Below are positions 38,436 to 47,110 of a DNA stretch of 64,000 nt, piece after piece (position 1 is the first letter of the stretch; each line of letters opens with the position of its first letter). The translations under genes and the position numbers were made by a program. Below the pieces are notes generated by a model. The model had not been told where the DNA came from, did not search any database, and saw only the letters and a program-made list of their open reading frames with translations. The DNA comes from Planctomycetota bacterium (lineage in GTDB: Bacteria; Planctomycetota; UBA8742; UBA2392): positions 62,001-126,000 of the forward strand of contig JAHBXZ010000014.1 in assembly GCA_019636215.1 (NCBI GenBank), in the 5' to 3' direction.

Positions 38436-41400
38436 ATGATCCAGACCGTAGGCAAACATCTCGCGTTCCAGAAGGCCCTGCAGGACGCAACGCTGGCCGC
38501 CCAGCGCAACGCGCCCGTGCTGATCTACGGCGAAACCGGTACCGGCAAGGGCATGCTGGCCGAGTTCATCCACCGCCGCAGCGGACGTCGCGGCAAGTTT
38601 GTCTCGCTGAACTGCGCCAGCTTCCAGGCCAACCTGTTTGAAAGCGAACTGTTCGGGTACCAGAAGGGCGCGTTCACCGGCGCGGCCAAGGACACCCCGG
38701 GCCTGTTTGAAACCGCCGAGGGCGGCACGCTGTTCCTTGACGAAATCGGCGACACGCCGCTGGAGCTTCAGCCCAAGCTGCTGCGCGCGCTGGAACAGGG
38801 CATGATCCGCCGCGTGGGCGGCCTTTCCGAGATCCCGGTCAACACGCGGCTGGTGTGCGCGACCAACCGCGACCTGCAGGAGTTGATCCGCGAAGGGCGG
38901 TTCCGCGAGGACCTGTTTTACCGCATCAATGCGTTTGTGGTGCGCCTGCCCGCGCTGCGGTCGCGCATTGAAGACATCCCCGAGCTGGCCGAGCACTTCC
39001 TGGCGCAGATCGCGCGCGAGGCCGGCACGGTTACGCCTGCACTTTCGCCCGGCGCGCTGAAGGTGCTTCAGGATTACGCCTGGCCGGGCAACGTGCGCGA
39101 GCTGCGTTCGGTGCTGGCATTTGCCGCCGCGCAGGCCGGCGGACGCGCGACCATTGCCGCCGAGAACCTGCCCGCGCACCTCAGTGGACGCGACGGCGGG
39201 CAATCGCTGGCGGCGGGGCACCTGGGCTCGCTGTTTGCCGAGGTCAGCCGCCATGGCTTTCACGACGCGCAAAGCTGGGCGCGCTTTCTGCTGTCGCTGG
39301 TGCGCGCCAACGGGGACAACCTGCTGGCCCGTGGCGACATGCTGCCGTTTCTGCGTACGCTGCGCGGGCCGGAGCCCACCGACAACAGCCTGGTCAATGA
39401 ATGGCAGCGCACCGTCAAGCCCGCGGTGCTCAGCCTTGGGCTTCTTCACGAAGAGGGCAAAAAGGTCCGCGTTGACCTTCCCGCCTGCGAGCGTGCCTCT
39501 GAGCCCACCCAGGCCGAAGACACCGACCAGCCCGAGACGGACAGCGCCACGGCCTCGCCGCAGCCAGCGTTGCGTCAGGAACCGCGCCGCACCAACATGG
39601 CCGCGCACCGCACGTCGTTTGTCGGGCGGCAGGCGGAGGCCGCGCAGCTTGCCCGGCTGATCACGGATGGCCCCGGCAACCTGGTCACGGTTTCCGGCCC
39701 CGGCGGCACCGGAAAGACGCGGCTGGCGCAGGAAGTTGCGCGCGCCGTGGCCAACCAGTTTCCCGGCGGCGCCTGGTTTGCCGACCTGACGGAAAGCCGC
39801 AACATTGAGGGCGTGGCCTATGCCGTGGCCCGCGCATTGGGCGTGCCGCTGACAAGCAGCGCCGCGCCCGAAGTCGCCGTGGCGGGCCTGCTGGAATCGC
39901 GCGGCCCGACCCTGCTGGTGCTGGACAACATGGAACAGGCCGTGCGCGCCGCCGCCCCCACAGTCGGCAACTGGGCCGCGCGCGCGCCCAATGTGAAGTT
40001 TGTTGTCACCAGCCGTTTTCTGCTGGGCCTGGAAGGCGAGGTTGAGCTTGAGCTGCTGCCACTGCCCCTGCCCGCCGATGGTGCCAGCCTTGCAGACATT
40101 GAGGCCAGCGCGGCGGGGCGGCTGTTCATCGACCGCGCCCGCATCAGCCACCTGAACTTCCGTGTCACGGCCGCCAATGCCGGCGCAGTGGTGGCGATCT
40201 GCCGTCGTCTGGAAGGCATGCCGCTGGCCATTGAACTGGCGGCCGCGCGCGTGGCGATCATGCAGCCTGAACAGATTGCCGAGCGCCTGGACAAACTGTT
40301 TGCACTGTTGAAAAGCACCCGCCGCGACCTTGCCCCCCGCCAGCAGAGCCTGACGGCGACCATCGACTGGAGCTACGACCTGCTGTCGGTGCCCGAGCGC
40401 GAGGCCTTTGCCCAGCTTGCTGCCTTCCGGGGCGGGTTTCACCTGGAGGCCGCCGAGGCCGTGCTGGATCTTTCCGGCCTGCCCCAGGCGCCGCCGGTCA
40501 TGGACCTGGTGCAGAGCCTGCGCGAGAAGAGCCTGCTGCGCGCCACGGACACGCCCACGGGCGTCCACTTCGCGATGTACGAGACGATCCGCGAGTACGC
40601 CGCCGAAAAGTGGCAGGCCATGGCCGATGCCGCGCGCCGCGACGAATTGGCCCGACGCCACGCGCGCTGTTTTCGCGGCTACCTGCAGCAGTGGGACAAA
40701 CTGATCTTCACCGGTCGCGCGCTCGAGGCTCTGCAGCGGCTGGAACTCGCCCGCGCCAACCTGGAAGCCGCGCTGGCCTGGGTTGCTGAACAGGCAGGCG
40801 ACGAAGAGTGCCGCAAGCTGCTGATTGAGCTTACCACCGCCAGCGTCAACCTGCTGCGTGTGCGCGGCCCCGCGCGCATGCGGGTTCCGGCGTTGCGCCG
40901 CGCACTGCAGGCCTGCGAAGGCGGCACTGTGGAAGAGCGCGTTTCGGTGATGATCGCGCTGGGCATGGCCGAGCGCGAATCCGGCGATGTCGCTGCCGGC
41001 AATCGCATCACCGACGAAGCGCTGGAACTTGCCACCCAGGCCGGCTTGCAGCGCATGGTGGCGCTGGGCTGGTTCCAGAAGGCCTCGGCGGCTTTTGCCG
41101 AGGGCAGGCTTGATAAAGCGCAAGAGATGCACCAGCGGGCTCTGGAGCTGTTCCGCACCATGGGCGACCGCGGCAACGAGGCCCGCGTGCTCAGCCGCAT
41201 GGCTCTGGCCACGGCCCACCAGGGCAATCCTGAGCGCGCCCTGGAACTTGTGGCGCAGGCCGAGCAGATGATGCGTGCCCAGGACGACCAGCCCGGGCTG
41301 GCCCAGGCGCTGACCACGCGCAGTAACATCCTGTTTCACCGGTCTGCGTTCCGCGAGGCGCTGGTCTGCATCAATGCCGCGGCCGAAATCTACACCCGGC

Positions 41401-42071
41401 TGGATGACCGCCGGCAACTGGCCATGATCAACGGCAACCGCGCACTGCTGTCGCGCCAGTTGCGCCTGCTGGACGACGCGCTGCGCCTGATGCACGAAAC
41501 CGGCGAACAGGCCGCCGAACTTGGCGACCTGCAGACACTGGCCACGAACCACATGAACATGGGCCTGCTGTACCTCGACCTTGATCGTCTGGACGACGCA
41601 GAGCGCAGTTTCCGCACCGGCGCGGCAATGTTCGAGCAGCAGTCGCGGCCGCACATGCGCGCGGTCTGCCTCGAGAACCTTGCCACACTGCGCGCCCTGC
41701 GCGGCGACGTGGCCGGCGGCATTGCCGAGATCAGGGCCTTGCTGGCGGGTCTCGATAACGATGCCTCGCTGCGCGGTGGTGTGCTGGTCAGCCTGGCAGA
41801 ACTGCAGCTTATGGCCGGGGATCATGCAGGGGCGCTGGCCACGGCCGGTGAATCCCGCGCGGCGCTGGAGTCGGCGGGCATCACCCACAATCGTGACTAC
41901 TTCCGCAGCCTTTTGTGCCACGCCCGCGCCCTGAAAGAGTCCGGGCAGACCGAAGAAGCACGCAGCCTGGCCGGCAAAGCCATGGCGCTTGCCGGTACAC
42001 TGGGCTTCACGGCGCAGGATGCATCACCACGGGTGCGGCGCGATCTGGCTGCGGCCGAGTCGCTGCTTTGA
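38436..42071 (+). CDS. Fusion of sigma-54 activator AAA+ domain, STAND/NB-ARC ATPase and TPR repeats
   Basis: 1211 residues. Residues 5-225: sigma-54 activator AAA+ domain with Walker [10 protein letters not shown] (31-39), sigma-54-contact loop GAFTGA (78-83), Walker [12 protein letters not shown] (96-106) and PGNVRELR (217-224). No receiver, GAF or FHA domain precedes it and no Fis HTH follows. Residues 226-350: unrecognised linker domain. Residues 390-690: STAND/NB-ARC ATPase as in AfsR-type regulators ([14 protein letters not shown]; Walker A GPGGTGKT 421-428; [28 protein letters not shown]). Residues 700-1205: about ten TPR-like helical repeats. The TPR-STAND half should sense a ligand or partner and gate the AAA+ half. 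A near-consensus sigma-54 promoter starts 130 bp past the stop. Confidence 0.92.
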   Translation: MIQTVGKHLAFQKALQDATLAAQRNAPVLIYGETGTGKGMLAEFIHRRSGRRGKFVSLNCASFQANLFESELFGYQKGAFTGAAKDTPGLFETAEGGTLFLDEIGDTPLELQPKLLRALEQGMIRRVGGLSEIPVNTRLVCATNRDLQELIREGRFREDLFYRINAFVVRLPALRSRIEDIPELAEHFLAQIAREAGTVTPALSPGALKVLQDYAWPGNVRELRSVLAFAAAQAGGRATIAAENLPAHLSGRDGGQSLAAGHLGSLFAEVSRHGFHDAQSWARFLLSLVRANGDNLLARGDMLPFLRTLRGPEPTDNSLVNEWQRTVKPAVLSLGLLHEEGKKVRVDLPACERASEPTQAEDTDQPETDSATASPQPALRQEPRRTNMAAHRTSFVGRQAEAAQLARLITDGPGNLVTVSGPGGTGKTRLAQEVARAVANQFPGGAWFADLTESRNIEGVAYAVARALGVPLTSSAAPEVAVAGLLESRGPTLLVLDNMEQAVRAAAPTVGNWAARAPNVKFVVTSRFLLGLEGEVELELLPLPLPADGASLADIEASAAGRLFIDRARISHLNFRVTAANAGAVVAICRRLEGMPLAIELAAARVAIMQPEQIAERLDKLFALLKSTRRDLAPRQQSLTATIDWSYDLLSVPEREAFAQLAAFRGGFHLEAAEAVLDLSGLPQAPPVMDLVQSLREKSLLRATDTPTGVHFAMYETIREYAAEKWQAMADAARRDELARRHARCFRGYLQQWDKLIFTGRALEALQRLELARANLEAALAWVAEQAGDEECRKLLIELTTASVNLLRVRGPARMRVPALRRALQACEGGTVEERVSVMIALGMAERESGDVAAGNRITDEALELATQAGLQRMVALGWFQKASAAFAEGRLDKAQEMHQRALELFRTMGDRGNEARVLSRMALATAHQGNPERALELVAQAEQMMRAQDDQPGLAQALTTRSNILFHRSAFREALVCINAAAEIYTRLDDRRQLAMINGNRALLSRQLRLLDDALRLMHETGEQAAELGDLQTLATNHMNMGLLYLDLDRLDDAERSFRTGAAMFEQQSRPHMRAVCLENLATLRALRGDVAGGIAEIRALLAGLDNDASLRGGVLVSLAELQLMAGDHAGALATAGESRAALESAGITHNRDYFRSLLCHARALKESGQTEEARSLAGKAMALAGTLGFTAQDASPRVRRDLAAAESLL

Positions 42072-42200
42072 CCGCGCACTGATGGACGATGATCGATCCG
42101 GATCGATCAAAGCGCCCCGCGTTCTGACCTTTCAGTCACGCACACCGCTGAAAAAGGCTTTGCCAGGCCTCCAGCCAAGCGCTGTCAGTCACGCTGACTC

Positions 42201-42216
42201 TGGCACAGCGATTGCA
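42201..42216 (+). promoter_or_regulatory. Sigma-54 (-24/-12) promoter
   Basis: TGGCACAGCGATTGCA matches the consensus TGGCACG-N4-TTGCW at every position but one, with the invariant GG and GC exactly ten bases apart. Expected start near 42228. It lies 130 bp after the sigma-54-activator fusion gene and reads toward the exported-protein genes. Confidence 0.75.
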
Positions 42217-42563
42217 TTACGCGGGCATCGCATCCGGGACTAGAGCTTTTTCGATGTTTGTTTGCAGAGATTCCGCGCCGCGCCGGGCGAGCAGATCAAG
42301 GAGCGCGGACGCAGGCGTGGCTGGAGGCCACGCCGAGGAAGCGCGACGAAGAGATGCGAAGCCCGCCGCAAGCGGAAGCCTGCAAACGAACTGTGAAAAT
42401 GTTCAAGGCTGCCTGTCGTCGCACACCGGCGCGGGCAGCCCCTTGATGCCTCCGGCAACGCCGCGTCTCGCTTGGGTCACGCGGGTTGCCTCCGGGCTGT
42501 GTCTCCACATGGCACCGGCGCTGTACCTCTGATTCCTGCCATGTTCCAAGCTCTTGCCATTCG

Positions 42564-42586
42564 GGGGAGGCCTTCCAGGCCTCCCC
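42564..42586 (+). terminator. Perfect hairpin, possible terminator or attenuator
   Basis: GGGGAGGCCT (42564-42573) pairs exactly with AGGCCTCCCC (42577-42586) over a three-base loop. No T tract follows, so it may be an attenuator or a structured leader element rather than a full stop. Confidence 0.5.
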
Positions 42587-42727
42587 TCCCTCCGTAGTGA
42601 CAGAAGTGGCAGACAAGCGACGAAACATGCCCTTATGCAAAAAAACTCTAGCTGCATGGGGCTGATTTGCGTGACCCAGTCCACCCCCCAATTACACTTG
42701 GGCCAAACTCAACCGGGCGAAGTGTGC

Positions 42728-43531
42728 ATGCGGGGCAGTGCGACAAAGTGCGCGATTGTTGCTGTTGTGGCTGTTCTGTCCATTTGTGTGACAGGCTGCA
42801 GCCCCCGTGCTTCCGACAATCCCAACGGCCCGGCAAACGGTCTGGCACAGCCGGCCGCCGGTGATGCGGGCGCGGCATACCCCTATCAGGTACATGCCGA
42901 TCTGGCGCGCGTATACCTTCAGTACAACATCATTGAAGAGGCACTGCGGCACTTCGAGGCCGCGATCAACGCCCAGCACAAGCAGACAGACACGGAAGAT
43001 GCCGAGTTGTGGGCCGGCTTCGCCGATGCCCTGCACAAGGCCGGGCGCAAAGACGAAGCCGCCAAGGCGTACCAGCGGGCACTTCAGGTGTATGAAGCGC
43101 TGTTTGCCCGCGACACCGAAACGGCCCAGCACAACATGTACGCCCAGCGCATTGCCGCACTGCACACCGTGCTGGGCAACAGCGCCGAAGCCGCCAACTG
43201 GCGCGGCAAAATGAAGGCCGACATGGACAGCCCGTCGCAGCAGCTTGCCATGGCGCTGATCCTGGAAGCCCAGGGCAACGCAGACGGCGCCGAGGCCTGC
43301 TTCCGCCGGGCGCTGGCGCTGACCGAAGGCAACGCAGCCAACAACGCCGAGGCCAAAATCGCCTACGCCGCGATGCTGAACAAGGCCAAGCGTACCCAGG
43401 AATCAGAGGCCCTGGCGCGCGAAGTGATTGCCGCCCCGGGCGCACCCGCACAACACGTCAAGCAGGCCCGGCGCCTGCTGTTTGAGATTTACGAGGCAAG
43501 AGGCGAGCTGGACAAACTTGAGTTCAAGTAA
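42728..43531 (+). CDS. TPR lipoprotein
   Basis: 267 residues from the ATG at 42728 (MRGSATKCAIVAVVAVL). Lipoprotein signal with lipobox VTGC (Cys near residue 24). After a Gly/Ala/Pro linker come five or six TPR-like helix pairs (YQVHADLARVYLQYNIIEEALRHFEAAI, AELWAGFADALHKAGRKDEAAKAYQRAL, QLAMALILEAQGNADGAEACFRRALAL). TPR lipoproteins act as scaffolds for secretion or envelope assembly, as PilF/PilW does. It is the first gene after the sigma-54 promoter and is followed after 11 bp by the stalk-Kelch gene, so it may help assemble or export the proteins downstream. Confidence 0.88.
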   Translation: MRGSATKCAIVAVVAVLSICVTGCSPRASDNPNGPANGLAQPAAGDAGAAYPYQVHADLARVYLQYNIIEEALRHFEAAINAQHKQTDTEDAELWAGFADALHKAGRKDEAAKAYQRALQVYEALFARDTETAQHNMYAQRIAALHTVLGNSAEAANWRGKMKADMDSPSQQLAMALILEAQGNADGAEACFRRALALTEGNAANNAEAKIAYAAMLNKAKRTQESEALAREVIAAPGAPAQHVKQARRLLFEIYEARGELDKLEFK

Positions 43532-43542
43532 CAAGGGACACT

Positions 43543-45702
43543 ATGAGAACCGCACTGTTGATGACCGTTCTGGCCCTGCTGGCGGCGACGCTTGGGGCGC
43601 AGGCCAATGAACGTATTCGATTTCAGGGGCGTTTGACGACCCCGGCGGGTGCGGCGATTACCACGGCGACGGATGTTGTCTTCCGTATGTACGCCGCACC
43701 CACGGGCGGCACAGCCCAGTGGACGGAGACCCACAGCGGCGGCAGCGCGATCACACCCAGTGCCACGGGCGTGTTCACTGTCGAGCTTGGCGGGATCACG
43801 GCCATCACCGGTGTAGATTTCAGCCAGCCGGTGTATGTGGGCATCACCGTCGGCACAGACGCCGAAATGACCCCGCGCTATCTTCTGACCAGCGCGGCCC
43901 ATGCGCACCAGGCCAAGAACGCGGCCACCTTGGGCGGCCTGGCGCGCACAGGGTTTGCAGAACTCACGGGTGCGACATTCACCGGTGCCGTGACGGCGAC
44001 AACGTTCACAGGCAACGGCAGCGGCCTGACCAACGTCAACTCGGCTACCTTGGGCGGCTTGGCACGCACCGGGTTTGCGGAACTGACCGGCGCGACGTTC
44101 ACGGGTGCCGTGACAGCGACGCAGTTCAACGGCAGCGGCGCAGGTTTGACAAGCATCCCGGCCGGGCAGCTTACGGGTGCCTTGCCGGCACTGAACGGCT
44201 CGGCACTTACAACACTGAACGCCAGCAACCTCGCCAGCGGCACCGTGCCCAGTGCGAGGCTCAGCGGCACCTACAGCGAAGCCCTGACCTTCAACAACCT
44301 GACCAGCATCACGACGATGTCGGCTCTAGTTGCGACACTCAATGTCAACGGCACACAGACGACCACGGGCGTGCAGCAGTTTGCCGATGCTTCCGGCGAC
44401 CGTTTCCGTGTGCCGCGTCTGGCCAGCGACCCGGCCACCGGCATCAGCAACGGCATGGTGTACTACAACACCGCAACCAACCGCATGCGCGTGTACCGCA
44501 ACGGCTCATGGGCCGACCTCGGCCCGGCCTCGGGGACGATTGTGTATTCCGAGAGCTCCAACGACACAGCCCTGATCAACGCGGGCTACACGCGCTGGCA
44601 GCCAGGAGACACCACAAGTGGCTTTGCGACCTCTACGACCGGTGCAGCAAGTGGTCGCGAGTACCACACGGCCGTATGGACTGGCACGGCGATGCTTGTG
44701 TGGGGAGGTAGAAACGGCGGGACCTACTTCAACACCGGGGGCATTTACAGCCCCGGCACCGATTCCTGGTCAAGTATCAGCACCACCGGTGCGCCAAGTG
44801 CGAGGGCTTTTCACACCGCGGTTTGGAACGGCTCAGTAATGCTGGTTTGGGGAGGATGGAACGGCTCCAGTTACACGAACACTGGTGGCAGCTACTCCCC
44901 CAGCACCAACACCTGGACCGCGATTTCCACGACCGGTGCACCGACTGCGCGTCGGTCACACACAGGTCTCTGGGTTGGCGTAGGATCTGGATCGCGAATG
45001 GTGATATGGGGTGGGTCCGACGGGAACGCGTTGAACACCGGGGGGCTGTACGATGCTGCGACAAACAGTTGGGCTGCCATAACCACAAGTGGGGCGCCAG
45101 TCGCACGCACGAACCACGTTGGAGTGGTCGTGGACTCAACGCGATTCATCGTTTGGGGTGGCGAAACTACCGGGGGCGCGGAAGTCAACACAGGCGGCGT
45201 TTACTCAATCTCTACCGGTGTATGGACTGCAGTAACAACCGTCGGTGCGCCCACTGCCAGGATCGTTGCCTGTGGTGCCGTTGTGAGCGGCAGGTTTTTG
45301 GTCTGGGGTGGGTTAGGCGGCGGGATCGCTCAGCCAGTCGGAGGCGTGTTAAACCTCTCAACTGGTGTTTGGTCTCCCATGTCAACCAACGGCCAGCCCC
45401 CGCCGCGGTACTCAGCCGTGGCGCAAGCCATGAGCAGCACAATGTTTGTCTGGGGCGGCGTTGGCGCACTTGCCCACACTGGTGGGATTTATGATCCCGC
45501 ATCGGATTCTTGGATCACGACAGGTACGGAGAATGCGCCTACGACCCGGTACGGTCATACGATTGTCAGGACTGGCGATGAAACTGCAATTCTGTGGGGC
45601 GGGAACAGTCCCGGCATTGGCGCAACAAACACCGGTGGAACCTATGATGGAGTTTACTCAAGGTGGCGCGGAAGACCCCTCTACGCCTACCAGGCGCCGT
45701 AG
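43543..45702 (+). CDS. Exported stalk-and-Kelch-propeller protein
   Basis: 719 residues; AAGGGA lies upstream of the ATG at 43543. Signal peptide (residues 1-21, LGAQA-NE). Residues 22-120 resemble the N-terminal beta domain of tail-fibre-like proteins (IRFQGRLTTPAGAAITTATD). Then come two copies of a 40-residue stalk unit (ATLGGLARTGFAELTGATFT) and more stalk of phage-fibre type (LTSITTMSALVATLNVNG). From about residue 345 to the end there are about seven Kelch-like blades (REYHTAVWTGTAMLVWGG, YFNTGGIYSPGTDSWSSIST), enough for one beta-propeller. It is likely an extracellular adhesin or structural fibre. It has no C-terminal anchor, unlike the two genes after it. Confidence 0.88.
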   Translation: MRTALLMTVLALLAATLGAQANERIRFQGRLTTPAGAAITTATDVVFRMYAAPTGGTAQWTETHSGGSAITPSATGVFTVELGGITAITGVDFSQPVYVGITVGTDAEMTPRYLLTSAAHAHQAKNAATLGGLARTGFAELTGATFTGAVTATTFTGNGSGLTNVNSATLGGLARTGFAELTGATFTGAVTATQFNGSGAGLTSIPAGQLTGALPALNGSALTTLNASNLASGTVPSARLSGTYSEALTFNNLTSITTMSALVATLNVNGTQTTTGVQQFADASGDRFRVPRLASDPATGISNGMVYYNTATNRMRVYRNGSWADLGPASGTIVYSESSNDTALINAGYTRWQPGDTTSGFATSTTGAASGREYHTAVWTGTAMLVWGGRNGGTYFNTGGIYSPGTDSWSSISTTGAPSARAFHTAVWNGSVMLVWGGWNGSSYTNTGGSYSPSTNTWTAISTTGAPTARRSHTGLWVGVGSGSRMVIWGGSDGNALNTGGLYDAATNSWAAITTSGAPVARTNHVGVVVDSTRFIVWGGETTGGAEVNTGGVYSISTGVWTAVTTVGAPTARIVACGAVVSGRFLVWGGLGGGIAQPVGGVLNLSTGVWSPMSTNGQPPPRYSAVAQAMSSTMFVWGGVGALAHTGGIYDPASDSWITTGTENAPTTRYGHTIVRTGDETAILWGGNSPGIGATNTGGTYDGVYSRWRGRPLYAYQAP
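43918..44155 (+). repeat. Tandem 120-bp repeat encoding the stalk unit
   Basis: Two copies, period 120 bp (40 codons), in the Kelch-protein gene; the protein copies are nearly identical while the DNA has many silent changes, so the protein sequence is under selection. Confidence 0.85.
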
Positions 45703-45754
45703 AGGTTGCCAGGCCGCAGCAACGTGAACACACACGCAGCACCGGAGACTTGCC

Positions 45755-46999
45755 ATGAACACTCGAACCTTCTTCTCGCGCCTGCTGGTGGTGGCTGTGC
45801 TGCTGGGGCTGGCTGTGGCCCATTCGGCTGCTTCATCCACCAGCACCAATTTCCGGCTTGAGGCAGCATCATCACCCGGTGCGGCCGGCAATGCGTTCTC
45901 GACCAACTTCCGGCTGATCGGGGCTGTGCCGGAATCCGTGGCCGGGGCGGTCGGGGTGTCAACGAACTATCGACTGAACATGGATCTGATCCCGGATTCA
46001 TACCTGCCCGATGATCTCATCCCGCCCGTCATCACCGCCGGGCCGACTGTTGTCTACACCGGCCACGACCGCGCGTTGATCGAATGGACCACCGACGAAA
46101 TCGCCACCGGCGTCGTGGATTACGGTCTCACCGTTGCCTACGGCAGCCAGGCCGCGCAGTCCGGCGGCTTTTCGACACTGCACCAGGTGCTGGTCACGGG
46201 GCTTGCGGCCAACACGCTGTACAACTTCCGGGTGAACTCGACAGACCCATACAACAACGGCCCCACGCAATCGGCCAACGCAACATTCACGACGCTGGCC
46301 ACACCTGACACCACGCCGCCGGGCGTAACGCCGACGGTGACCTTCGCGGGCGTGACGGTGGCGCAGATTGACTTCACCACCACCGAGGCCGCGACCAGCA
46401 TTGTGCGCCACGGCCCCACGGCGGCGCTGGGCACCAACCTGCCCGACACCGAGTACCGCACCAGCCACACGCGCACCATCACCGGCCTGACGGCGGGGGC
46501 CACGCACTTCTACGCGATTGACGCCACGGACGCGTCGGGCAACACCAGCACCGGCACGGCGACTTCGTTTGTGCTGCCCGATGCCGTGGCCATCACCACA
46601 ACCGCATTGCCCGGCGCGACGCAAGGCCAGGCCTACAGCCAGTTCGTGGCCGCCACGGGCGGCGTGGGCGCATTGACCTTCACGGTAACCAGTGGCTCGT
46701 TGCCGCCGGGCCTGAGCCTGAACGCGGCCACCGGCGAGATTGCGGGCAGTGCCACGGGCACCGGCACCTTCAACTTTGATGTGCGGGCCGCCGACAGCGG
46801 CACGCCGACATCAGAGGCCACACAAGCTCTGTCCATCGTCGTGTCAACGCCGGGCGGAGGCGGCGGTGGGGGCGGTGGCGGTGGAAGCGACGGCGGCTGC
46901 AGCACCGGCGCCGGCCATTCCTGGTGGCTGGCGGCACTGCTGGCGCTGGCCGGCCTTACGGCCCTGGCCCGCATGGGCCGCGCGATTTCAGCATCCTGA
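45755..46999 (+). CDS. Exported Fn3/Ig-like protein with Cys-TM-Arg C-terminal anchor
   Basis: 414 residues; GGAG seven bases before the ATG at 45755. Signal peptide (residues 1-26). Three N-terminal copies of S-T-N-[FY]-R-L spaced about 22-23 residues. Two Fn3-like domains follow (APTVVYTGHDRALIEWTTDE-like; PTVTFAGVTVAQIDFTTTEA), then a putative-Ig He_PIG domain (TTALPGATQGQAYSQFVAAT, GSLPPGLSLNAATGEIAG). A Gly run leads to the C-terminus DGGCSTGAGHSW, a hydrophobic segment and Arg, a tripartite sorting-signal pattern like MYXO-CTERM or PEP-CTERM. It is probably displayed on the outer surface. Confidence 0.85.
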   Translation: MNTRTFFSRLLVVAVLLGLAVAHSAASSTSTNFRLEAASSPGAAGNAFSTNFRLIGAVPESVAGAVGVSTNYRLNMDLIPDSYLPDDLIPPVITAGPTVVYTGHDRALIEWTTDEIATGVVDYGLTVAYGSQAAQSGGFSTLHQVLVTGLAANTLYNFRVNSTDPYNNGPTQSANATFTTLATPDTTPPGVTPTVTFAGVTVAQIDFTTTEAATSIVRHGPTAALGTNLPDTEYRTSHTRTITGLTAGATHFYAIDATDASGNTSTGTATSFVLPDAVAITTTALPGATQGQAYSQFVAATGGVGALTFTVTSGSLPPGLSLNAATGEIAGSATGTGTFNFDVRAADSGTPTSEATQALSIVVSTPGGGGGGGGGGGSDGGCSTGAGHSWWLAALLALAGLTALARMGRAISAS

Positions 47000-47110
47000 G
47001 CGACCGGCGGACAAGTGGCAGGTTGGGTTTGCGCCACGTCAGCAGATGGATTTCCCAGGGGCGCAGGCCTGCCATGGGGCAGGTGTGTGCACGGAAACAG
47101 GAGAATGCAC

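Larger units (their letters stand above)
42072..42727 (+). other. 656-bp regulatory interval without a supported gene
   Basis: Between the regulator fusion and the lipoprotein. It holds the sigma-54 promoter at 42201-42216, a hairpin GGCGTGGC/GCCACGCC near 42314-42334, and a perfect 10-bp hairpin at 42564-42586. A 62-codon frame from a TTG at 42258 and longer frames on both strands exist, but none shows a start site, codon pattern or homology I can support. A transcript from the promoter would begin near 42228 and have a leader of about 500 bases before the lipoprotein. Confidence 0.6.

Noticed and set aside
37749..41921. A 1390-codon open frame on the minus strand
   Set aside because: It lies opposite the spermidine-synthase-like and sigma-54/STAND genes, whose motifs are unmistakable; long antisense frames are expected at this GC content, and its translation is low-complexity Gln/His/Arg/Gly.
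42212..42691. Frames of 106 (plus) and 131 (minus) codons in the sigma-54 leader
   Set aside because: No ribosome site, no recognisable fold and start codons inside the promoter or opposite the lipoprotein leader; kept as unexplained interval instead.
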